A DNA stretch of 5,309 nt from Acholeplasmataceae bacterium (lineage in GTDB: Bacteria > Bacillota > Negativicutes > Acidaminococcales > Acidaminococcaceae), in assembly GCA_012719555.1 (NCBI GenBank), contig JAAYAE010000244.1, positions 1 through 5,309 of the forward strand. The letters are read 5' to 3'. Shown piece after piece: positions 1 through 5,309 of the stretch (its first letter is position 1; each line of letters begins with the position of its first letter). Position numbers and translations under genes: made by a program. Below the pieces are notes generated by a model. That model was not told the DNA's origin and did no database searches. It saw only the letters and a list, made by a program, of their open reading frames with translations.

Positions 1-21
1 AATAATAGTTCTGTGCTAATA

Positions 22-52
22 TTCAATCAAGTGATTTAATCAGTTGATTGAA
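22..52. promoter_or_regulatory. Tandem palindromic operator, probable TetR-family binding sites
   Basis: Two 18-base near-palindromes overlap here: TTCAATCA-AG-TGATTTAA at 22-39 and TTTAATCA-GT-TGATTGAA at 35-52. Each has the core AATCA-NN-TGATT (25-36 and 38-49), and the cores are offset by 13 bases. The second is nearly the reverse complement of the first, so the block also reads as a perfect 13-bp inverted repeat (18-30 against 44-56) around the small palindrome TGATT-T-AATCA (32-42). TetR-family repressors typically bind such AT-rich palindromes beside their own gene, and the start codon of a TetR gene lies 37 bases downstream. Binding by that protein, perhaps as two dimers, is inference. 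Confidence 0.7.
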
Positions 53-55
53 TAT

Positions 56-64
56 TGTTAATAT
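56..64 (+). promoter_or_regulatory. Candidate extended -10 promoter for the exporter operon
   Basis: TGTTAATAT at 56-64 fits an extended -10 element (TGN followed by TAATAT, four of six matches to TATAAT). The matching -35 position, 17 bases upstream at 36-41, reads TTAATC, which is weak. That position lies inside the operator, so a bound repressor would block polymerase. Transcription would start near 71, giving a very short leader. Another TAATAT at 17-22 is an alternative -10, but its -35 would fall outside the window. Confidence 0.35.
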
Positions 65-72
65 CATCTCTT

Positions 73-80
73 GAAGGGAG
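73..80 (+). promoter_or_regulatory. Ribosome-binding site that fixes the TetR gene start
   Basis: GAAGGGAG ends 8 bases before the ATG at 89. An in-frame TTG at 71 lies immediately upstream of this site and so cannot use it. The site therefore supports ATG 89 as the true start. Confidence 0.8.
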
Positions 81-88
81 TTTTTACT

Positions 89-682
89 ATGAAACAAGCT
101 ACAAAAGAAACTTTGTTATCAGTAGCCATTGAACTTTTTGCCGAATATGGATATGACAAAGTCTCCATTCGTGATATAGCTGAAAAAGCCAAAGCAAATA
201 GTTCAATGATTTCTTATTATTTTGGCAGCAAACAAAATCTTTATGATGCGGCGTTAGAAAAACAAGCAGGAAACTTGCAAGAATTCCTCTCTCCTTCAAC
301 AGTTGCACTTAGTCCCCAAAAAATCTTGCAATTATATGCGGATACTTTACAGGAAATACATGAAAAAAACCCTACCCTTATGAAATTCATTTGTTGGGAA
401 TTCAAAACTCCCTCTGCGCACCCTGAAACTTTTATTAAACAAAGGCTAAAAAGAGTCTATGAGCTTATTTCCCAAGCTATTTCTCGCGGTATTGACGATG
501 GCTCTTTTAGGGAAGATTTAGATATTCATTCAACAGCAATTGTACTGGCTGGTATAGTTAATTTTTACTATATAAGCCGCGACCTGCGAACGAGAATAAG
601 CAGTGTCGCAGATAATGACGAATGCTATATGAAACAGGCAATGAAAATATTTTTCGACGGAATTAAGAGGAGACAATTATGA
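89..682 (+). CDS. TetR/AcrR-family transcriptional regulator (CecR-like position)
   Basis: A 197-residue protein, the usual length for a TetR-family repressor. The N-terminal DNA-binding domain spans residues 3-50, with helix-turn-helix residues at about 26-45 (SIRDIAEKAKANSSMISYYF), followed by the typical FGSKQNLYDAAL junction. The remaining residues form an all-helical ligand-binding and dimerisation domain, which diverges too much between relatives to predict the inducer. The start is ATG 89 because of the GAAGGGAG site; a start at TTG 71 would add six residues upstream. The gene is first in the operon and its stop overlaps the adaptor start (ATGA, 679-682). It most likely represses itself and the downstream exporter through the palindromes at 22-52 and is released by an exported compound. 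The order TetR-HlyD-ABC-permease parallels E. coli cecR-ybhGFSR, but orthology to CecR cannot be shown from this sequence alone. Confidence 0.93.
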   Translation: MKQATKETLLSVAIELFAEYGYDKVSIRDIAEKAKANSSMISYYFGSKQNLYDAALEKQAGNLQEFLSPSTVALSPQKILQLYADTLQEIHEKNPTLMKFICWEFKTPSAHPETFIKQRLKRVYELISQAISRGIDDGSFREDLDIHSTAIVLAGIVNFYYISRDLRTRISSVADNDECYMKQAMKIFFDGIKRRQL

Positions 683-1659
683 AGAAAAAGTTGCGTTTAT
701 TTTTACTTTTTGCTTTGCTAACCAGTCTCGTTATATTTGCTATTTTGGAATATCAAAAACAAAAACAGTCGGAAAAAGTTTTTACCGGCACCATTGAAGT
801 TACCAAGGCAGATATAATGCCTAAAACCAGCGGTTATTTAGAAACCCTTTCAGTCAAAGAAGGTGACTTCGTACACAAAGGACAGCTGGCAGCAAAACTT
901 GACCGCAAAGACTTAAAAGCAGAACTAATGCGAGATACTGCAGCGTATAAGAAAGCACAAGCGCAACTTCTCGAATTAGAAAATGGTGCTCGCCCCCAAG
1001 AATTACGTGATGCAGCAGCCAAAACCTATTCTGCACAAACTTCCTATGACAAGGCCCTACGGGATTTCGAACGGGCTAGTTCTCTGTATAATAATAACGC
1101 GGTTTCTAGGCAATATTTAGATGATGCTGCTGCCAATAAAGATACTTCCCTTGCACTATTGCAAAGCGCTAAAGAACAAGAAAGCCTCCTACACTCAGGA
1201 ACACGTATTGAACAAGTTCTCGCTGCCAAAGAAGAGCTTAACCGCACTAAAGCTGTTTTAGCAATATCCAACTCTTTGGTCTCTGATCTTAATGTATATG
1301 CCCCACTGGATGGCGTAATTCTAACAAAGAACTATGAACAGGGAGAATATGTTAACGCTGGTACTCCAATTGCTACTATAGCAGATTTATCAGACTGTTG
1401 GGTTAAAGTATATATTCCTTCCACTGAGCTTGGTAAAATAAAAATTGGAACAAAAGCCAGCCTTTCTATTGATTCCCTTCCTAATCGAACTTTTACCGGT
1501 TATGTACGTGAAATAAGCGACAATGCAGAATACACCCCAAGACAGAGCATAACAAAAAATGAGCGCGCCAACATGGTCTTTGGGGTGAAGGTTTACATGG
1601 ACAATGTTGAAAAAATAATGAAACCAGGCATGCCTATGGATGTGATTTTTGATGAATAA
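679..1659 (+). CDS. HlyD/YbhG-family periplasmic adaptor of an ABC exporter
   Basis: A 326-residue membrane-fusion protein, close in length to E. coli YbhG. Residues 5-22 are a single hydrophobic anchor after a lysine-rich start (MKKK), with no lipobox cysteine. The two halves of the biotinyl-lipoyl domain lie at about 42-75 (SGYLETLSVKEGDFVHKGQ) and 204-235 (YAPLDGVILTKNYEQGEYV). They flank a long alpha-helical hairpin at about 78-200, and a beta-barrel and membrane-proximal region follows to the C-terminus. The motifs NGARPQEL (102-109) and HSGTRIEQV (172-180), placed on the two hairpin arms, and EYTPRQS (284-290) resemble YbhG as I recall it. AGAGGAGA at 666-673 is a good ribosome-binding site five bases before the ATG. 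The gene overlaps the regulator by 4 bases and the ATPase by 8. It probably links the inner-membrane pump to an outer-membrane TolC-like channel, which is not encoded here. Confidence 0.93.
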   Translation: MKKKLRLFLLFALLTSLVIFAILEYQKQKQSEKVFTGTIEVTKADIMPKTSGYLETLSVKEGDFVHKGQLAAKLDRKDLKAELMRDTAAYKKAQAQLLELENGARPQELRDAAAKTYSAQTSYDKALRDFERASSLYNNNAVSRQYLDDAAANKDTSLALLQSAKEQESLLHSGTRIEQVLAAKEELNRTKAVLAISNSLVSDLNVYAPLDGVILTKNYEQGEYVNAGTPIATIADLSDCWVKVYIPSTELGKIKIGTKASLSIDSLPNRTFTGYVREISDNAEYTPRQSITKNERANMVFGVKVYMDNVEKIMKPGMPMDVIFDE

Positions 1660-2569
1660 AAATGATATCGTTATAGAAACTAAAAATCTTACTTGCAGAT
1701 TTGGCAATATTATTGCTGTGGATAATCTTAGTCTTCAAATTCCTCGTGGCTTTATTTATGGATTTATTGGCTCCAACGGTTCAGGAAAATCAACAACTAT
1801 TCGCATGCTATGCGGGCTCTTACGCCCTACAGAGGGGCAAGCCGTAGTTCTTGGCTATAACACAGCCTTAGAACCTGAAAATGTCAAAAAACATATTGGT
1901 TATATGTCACAAAAATTTAGTCTTTACCATGACCTCACCTCTATGGAGAATTTATCATTTTATGCCGGGCTTTACGGATTAACAGGAGCTGCTAAAATCA
2001 GACGCATTGAAGAGATAATAGAACTTATGCAATTATCGGAGAAACGAACCAGCCTAGCCGGAGACCTTTCAGGTGGCACAAAGCAACGGTTGGCTCTTGG
2101 CTGTGCTATTTTGCATAATCCGGAAATTCTTATTTTGGATGAACCTACTTCTGCTGTTGACCCTACTTCCCGTCGCATGTTCTGGAACATGCTGCCTAAG
2201 CTCGCACAAGAAAACACTACTATCCTCGTAACTACTCACTTTATGGATGAAGCTGAACATTGTGACATAATTGGTTTCCTGAAAAATGGTTGTATGATTG
2301 CCGAAGGTTCTCCTAAGAAACTTAAAGATGAGCTGCCAATTAAAACCATTATTATGGAATATGAAACTCCTCTAGCGGCTTTACAAGATTTAAATACCTC
2401 AGGGATTAATTATCTGGATGCCTACGTTTTTGGGCAAAAATTGCATGTGCTTTTACCAAAATCAGAATCTCCCGGTATTTTAAAAAACTATATGCCTGCA
2501 GATTTGACTATGGAAGATATTTTTGTTTATTATGATAAACAGCAAAGTGGAAAGGATAAAAGCAAATGA
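1652..2569 (+). CDS. ABC exporter ATP-binding protein (single nucleotide-binding domain)
   Basis: A 305-residue ATPase that would power export through the permease encoded next. All catalytic motifs are present: Walker A GSNGSGKST at 40-48 (Lys46), Q-loop Gln87, signature LSGGTKQR at 139-146, Walker B ILILDEP at 159-165 (Glu164 catalytic), D-loop SAVD at 167-170, and the switch His196 in TTHFMDEAE. The signature has Thr where Gln is more common. A C-terminal extension from about residue 228, ending with TMEDIFVYY, is typical of the drug-export (CcmA/YbhF-like) subgroup. There is one ATPase domain, whereas E. coli YbhF fuses two, so a homodimer is expected. I chose ATG 1652 over the adjacent TTG 1649. 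It overlaps the adaptor stop by 8 bases and has only a weak upstream GGATGTG, so translation is probably coupled to the adaptor. Confidence 0.95.
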   Translation: MNKNDIVIETKNLTCRFGNIIAVDNLSLQIPRGFIYGFIGSNGSGKSTTIRMLCGLLRPTEGQAVVLGYNTALEPENVKKHIGYMSQKFSLYHDLTSMENLSFYAGLYGLTGAAKIRRIEEIIELMQLSEKRTSLAGDLSGGTKQRLALGCAILHNPEILILDEPTSAVDPTSRRMFWNMLPKLAQENTTILVTTHFMDEAEHCDIIGFLKNGCMIAEGSPKKLKDELPIKTIIMEYETPLAALQDLNTSGINYLDAYVFGQKLHVLLPKSESPGILKNYMPADLTMEDIFVYYDKQQSGKDKSK

Positions 2570-3684
2570 CACGTTTGAAGGCAATACTTATCAAGGAATT
2601 CATTCAAATGAAACGAGATTCTGTAATCCTTGGCATTATGCTTCTTCTGCCTATTGTGCAACTCCTACTCTTTGGTTTTGCTATACATACTGACATCAAG
2701 CATCAAAACACTGTGGTTTTTGATCAATCACTTACCCAGGAAAGCCGTGAGCTCATTTCCAGTTTTTCTGCCAGTGAATATTTTGACATTACCTATGTCG
2801 CTCAAAGTTTTGCTCAAGTTAACAAACTGGTTGATAGTGGCAAAGCTAAGGTAGGAATAATTATCCCCCCTGATTTAACAGCTAACCTTAAGCATCAAAA
2901 ACCAACCCCAATTCAAGTTATTGTGGCCGCTTCTGATTCCACTTCTGCATCCTCGGCAATTTCAGCAGCAGTAAGCATCGGCCAGCTTAAATCCAAAGAA
3001 ATATTTTTGGAGCGTCATGCTGTTGCTGAAAACACTTTGAATTTATATGACATGCGTATCCGTGCCTGGTATAATTCTGACTTCGTAACTGCCTATTATA
3101 TGCTACCCGGTATATTAGGAATTATTTTAACCATGACCATGGTTATGATAACATCAATGGCCATCGTTCGAGAAAGAGAAAGAGGCACTTTAGAACAGCT
3201 CCTTGTTACCCCATTAAAACCTTGGGAACTGCTGCTTGGGAAAATTATTCCGTATATTTTAGTAGGTTATGTGCAAACAACAGTGGCAATATTAATTGGT
3301 CTGTCAGTTTTCTCCTTACCTATGCGAGGAAGCTTTTTTCTGTTATACGCACTTACAACTTTTTTCATTATTGCTTCACTTACCTTAGGTCTTGTTATAT
3401 CTAATATATCTCGCACACAGATGCAAGCTATGCAGATGTCGTTTTTCATTTTTATGCCCAGCGTCCTTCTCTCCGGATTTATTTTTCCGCGCGAAGCTAT
3501 GCCTAAATTTTTTTACTTAGTAAGCAGCCTGCTGCCTATGACCTACTATATGGAAATAATTCGTGGAATTGTTTTGCGCGGAAATAATCTTGCTACCCTT
3601 TGGGGACAGGTTCTAGCACTAATTATTTTTATACTGGTAACTTTTGCTATTGCTATAAAAAAGTTTTCCAGAACCATGAATTAA
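2566..3684 (+). CDS. ABC-2 type exporter permease (YbhS/YbhR-like)
   Basis: A 372-residue inner-membrane protein with six predicted membrane segments, at about residues 20-40, 177-200, 225-250, 255-279, 288-308 and 345-366. A large extracytoplasmic domain (about 41-175) lies between the first two segments. This layout, with the cytoplasmic motif RERERGTLEQLLVTPLKPWE at 202-221 just after the second segment, is characteristic of ABC-2 drug-export permeases of the YbhS/YbhR/YhhJ type. The late LLSGFIFPREAMP (301-313) and LLPMTYYMEIIRG (322-334) stretches are also typical. The gene begins in an ATGA overlap with the ATPase (2566-2569), with AAAGG at 2551-2555 as ribosome-binding site. No second permease follows before the terminator, so the pump probably contains two copies of this subunit, unlike the E. 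coli YbhS-YbhR pair. The substrate cannot be predicted from the sequence. Confidence 0.94.
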   Translation: MTRLKAILIKEFIQMKRDSVILGIMLLLPIVQLLLFGFAIHTDIKHQNTVVFDQSLTQESRELISSFSASEYFDITYVAQSFAQVNKLVDSGKAKVGIIIPPDLTANLKHQKPTPIQVIVAASDSTSASSAISAAVSIGQLKSKEIFLERHAVAENTLNLYDMRIRAWYNSDFVTAYYMLPGILGIILTMTMVMITSMAIVRERERGTLEQLLVTPLKPWELLLGKIIPYILVGYVQTTVAILIGLSVFSLPMRGSFFLLYALTTFFIIASLTLGLVISNISRTQMQAMQMSFFIFMPSVLLSGFIFPREAMPKFFYLVSSLLPMTYYMEIIRGIVLRGNNLATLWGQVLALIIFILVTFAIAIKKFSRTMN

Positions 3685-3720
3685 AAAAGCCGTTTCCTCA
3701 AATAGCAGGAAACGGCTTTT
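3685..3720. terminator. Bidirectional rho-independent terminator between convergent units
   Basis: Perfect 14-bp inverted repeat: AAAAGCCGTTTCCT (3685-3698) and AGGAAACGGCTTTT (3707-3720), with an 8-base loop (CAAATAGC). It starts right after the permease stop codon and ends 17 bases from the cstA stop. On the + strand the hairpin is followed by only four T. On the - strand the run is six T (complement of 3683-3688), so it should terminate cstA somewhat better than the exporter operon. Its position between convergent genes indicates that it serves both. Confidence 0.92.
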
Positions 3721-3737
3721 GACACTCATTAACTTAA

Positions 3738-5162
3738 TTATTCTTCTTGTTTTTTCATAATAGTAGCTTTGGCAAACAAAACTACGCAAACAACAGCAAA
3801 GACAATGCCCGCAGGGTAAGTAATAGTTGTGGACAACTTAAATCCTTCCTCAGCCTGTAAAATATATGTAGAAGTTACTACTGACATAAAAGTTGCCGGT
3901 ATTGCAGCCATCAAATATTTACTGGTTCCAGGGAATTTCCTATACAGATAAACAGCTCCTGACCAAAGAACAATCATGGCTAATGTCTGATTGGTCCAAG
4001 AAAAATATCTCCAAATAATATCGAACTTAATTTGTGAAAGCACTGCACCAACAAGGAGTAAAGGCACAGCAACAGCCAAGCGTTTATGTGTATCTTTTTG
4101 ATCAATTTTAAACCAGTCAGCAATAGTAAGACGCGCGGAACGAAAAGCCGTATCTCCGGAAGTAATAGGGCAAGCAATAACTCCTAGCATAGCCAAAGCA
4201 GAGCCAATACCTGTACCCATATAGCCAAGACATATATCATAAACAGCGCCACCGGGGCCGCCGGTTTTCAACGCTGCAGCCAATCCTGCGCTGCCATCAT
4301 AGAAAGTACAGCCTGCTGCTGCCCAAATTAATGCGATTATGCCTTCTGCCACCATTGCACCATAAAATACAGGCCGTCCATGACGTTCATTTGTAAGACA
4401 GCGTGCCATAAGTGGAGACTGGGTAGAATGAAAACCGGAAATAGCGCCGCAAGCAACAGTAATAAACAACAGCGGCCAAATAGGAAGTGGTGGTACTGCT
4501 GGGTGCATATTCTTTAGAACCATATTTGGCATAACATGCCCACCGATTCCGCCTAACATGCCTAGGGCAATCCCAACAGCCATAACGATTAGACATATAC
4601 CAAACAAGGGATATATCCGACCAATAATCTTATCAATCGGTAGAATGGTTGCCAAAAAGTAATAAACTAGAACTATAACCAACCAAGGCATAACTGCCCA
4701 ACCTGTAAGTTTTGCCAACAACATCGCCGGTCCGGTTGCAAATACAGTACCTACAAGTACAAGCAAAATAACTGAAACAACACGCATAATCATTAGCATT
4801 TTGGAGCCTAAATAGATTCCTATAATTTCTGAAATCGACTTACCATCTTCTCGTAAAGATATCATCCCGGAAAGATAGTCATGAACGCCACCGGCAAAAA
4901 TAGTACCAAAAACAATCCAAAGGTAAACACTAGGCCCCCATAATGCCCCGGCAATTGCACCAAAAATGGGTCCAAGACCAGCGATATTCAAAAGCTGAAT
5001 CATGAAAATTTTCCACGTTGGCATTGGAATATAATCTACCCCGTCCTCAAACTTAAATGCCGGTGTTTGGTCATCCGTTGGTCCAAACATCTTGTCAACA
5101 AACTTACCGTAAATAAGATAACCCAGAATAAGTGCCAGTAATGCAATTAAAAATGTAGACAT
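3738..5162 (-). CDS. cstA: Carbon starvation protein CstA family transporter, short form (probable pyruvate or peptide uptake)
   Basis: A 474-residue, very hydrophobic inner-membrane protein with roughly 13 predicted membrane segments. Family motifs are clear: NIAGLGPIFGAIAGALWGP (59-77), GGVHDY (91-96), ISGFHSTQSPLMARCL (241-256) followed by NERHGRP (258-264), ITSGDTAFRSARL (333-345) and RYFSWTNQTLA (385-395). E. coli CstA and BtsT are about 700 residues; this belongs to the shorter branch and looks complete, not truncated, because the N-terminus, all motifs and a charged C-terminal tail (MKKQEE) are present. Characterised relatives import pyruvate with protons and have been linked to peptide use under carbon limitation; the substrate here is inferred. 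The start is ATG 5162, eleven bases after GGAGG (5174-5178). The in-frame ATG at 5180 overlaps that site and is unlikely to be used. The gene stands alone with its own promoter and converges on the exporter operon. Confidence 0.94.
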   Translation of the reverse strand: MSTFLIALLALILGYLIYGKFVDKMFGPTDDQTPAFKFEDGVDYIPMPTWKIFMIQLLNIAGLGPIFGAIAGALWGPSVYLWIVFGTIFAGGVHDYLSGMISLREDGKSISEIIGIYLGSKMLMIMRVVSVILLVLVGTVFATGPAMLLAKLTGWAVMPWLVIVLVYYFLATILPIDKIIGRIYPLFGICLIVMAVGIALGMLGGIGGHVMPNMVLKNMHPAVPPLPIWPLLFITVACGAISGFHSTQSPLMARCLTNERHGRPVFYGAMVAEGIIALIWAAAGCTFYDGSAGLAAALKTGGPGGAVYDICLGYMGTGIGSALAMLGVIACPITSGDTAFRSARLTIADWFKIDQKDTHKRLAVAVPLLLVGAVLSQIKFDIIWRYFSWTNQTLAMIVLWSGAVYLYRKFPGTSKYLMAAIPATFMSVVTSTYILQAEEGFKLSTTITYPAGIVFAVVCVVLFAKATIMKKQEE

Positions 5163-5251
5163 TTTGTATAACACCTCCATATTTTTAGCGCTTTATGCGC
5201 AATTGCCCTTAGCTATATAATCTTTTGAATTTTCTGAGCATTTCTCTTCTC
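5163..5251 (-). other. cstA 5' leader with a small hairpin and a short open frame
   Basis: The leader runs from the predicted transcription start to the cstA start. It contains a 10-codon open frame (5241-5209, MLRKFKRLYS), a small GCGC-TTTAT-GCGC inverted repeat (5188-5200 in + coordinates), and the ribosome-binding site. I recognise no known riboswitch, and no terminator-like stem followed by a T-run is visible. The leader boundaries rest on the promoter prediction. Confidence 0.45.
5171..5178 (-). promoter_or_regulatory. Ribosome-binding site that fixes the cstA start
   Basis: On the - strand GGAGGTGT (5178 down to 5171) is a strong Shine-Dalgarno sequence with 8 bases to the ATG at 5162. 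The upstream in-frame ATG at 5180 shares its G with this site, so it would need a different one, and none is visible. This places the start six codons inside the longest open frame. Confidence 0.85.
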
Positions 5252-5257
5252 GTAAAA

Positions 5258-5286
5258 ATAGTATTGCTTTTTTACAGTTATGTCAA
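5258..5286 (-). promoter_or_regulatory. cstA: Sigma-70-type promoter of cstA
   Basis: On the - strand a perfect -35 TTGACA (5286-5281) is separated by exactly 17 bases from the -10 TACTAT (5263-5258, five of six matches). Transcription should start near 5251, leaving about 88 bases of leader before the ATG at 5162. Such a strong core promoter suggests that any control over cstA acts through a repressor or the leader and not through a weak promoter. Confidence 0.8.
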
Positions 5287-5309
5287 GAAAATATCATATA
5301 GTTTACACT

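Noticed and set aside
18..56. Perfect 13-bp inverted repeat read as a terminator of an upstream gene
   Set aside because: The stem is almost entirely A/T with a 13-base loop and no T-run follows it. Overlapping operator palindromes explain it better.
71..88. TTG at 71 as the start of the TetR gene
   Set aside because: It precedes the GAAGGGAG ribosome-binding site, has no site of its own, and would add an uncharacteristic MKGVFT extension.
1390..1707. Antisense open frame of 105 codons across the adaptor-ATPase junction
   Set aside because: It lies opposite two well-supported genes, resembles no family I know, and has no visible ribosome-binding site. It is a by-product of coding sequence on the other strand.
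3980..4596. Alternative - strand frames of 65 and 69 codons within cstA
   Set aside because: They are frame-shifted readings of the clear cstA coding sequence, which runs unbroken through the region.
5163..5180. ATG at 5180 as the start of cstA
   Set aside because: It overlaps the GGAGG that serves the ATG at 5162. The MSTFLIALLALILGY start fits the usual CstA N-terminus, and MEVLYK does not.
5291..5299. ATATCATAT palindrome upstream of the cstA -35
   Set aside because: A 9-base A/T palindrome is expected often in AT-rich DNA, and the window ends too soon to judge whether it belongs to a larger operator.

Overview
The window reads as an ordinary chromosomal stretch from an AT-rich bacterium. 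It holds two convergent transcription units that meet at one shared terminator. The left unit encodes a HlyD/YbhG-type periplasmic adaptor, which normally works in cells with an outer membrane. The ribosome-binding sites are strong and purine-rich (GAAGGGAG, AGAGGAGA, GGAGGT) and the cstA is of the short type, which looks Firmicutes-like. Together these suggest a diderm Firmicute (Negativicutes), but this is inference and no marker gene in the window settles it.

Left unit (+ strand, about 1-3720): a control region with two overlapping palindromes is followed by four tightly packed genes. They encode a TetR/AcrR-family repressor (89-682), a membrane-anchored HlyD-family adaptor (679-1659), an ABC ATPase (1652-2569) and an ABC-2 permease (2566-3684). 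Each gene overlaps the next by 4, 8 and 4 bases, so translation is probably coupled. The order matches the E. coli cecR-ybhGFSR locus (TetR, HlyD, ABC ATPase, ABC-2 permease), reduced here to one single-domain ATPase and one permease. The likely job is drug or toxic-compound export across the envelope. The adaptor would bridge the inner-membrane pump to an outer-membrane channel that is not encoded here. The TetR protein probably represses its own operon by binding the palindromes at 22-52.

Right unit (- strand, 5309-3685): a near-consensus sigma-70 promoter (TTGACA, 17-base spacer, TACTAT) at 5258-5286 drives a leader of roughly 90 bases and then a short-form CstA-family transporter (5162-3738). 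This family takes up pyruvate or peptides during carbon limitation. A perfect 14-bp hairpin at 3685-3720 separates the two units and can terminate both.

No RNA genes, mobile elements, CRISPR arrays, pseudogenes or gene-free stretches above 300 bases were seen. I found no convincing new system. The points most worth a second look are the tandem operator in front of the TetR gene, the minimal exporter gene set, and the structured cstA leader.
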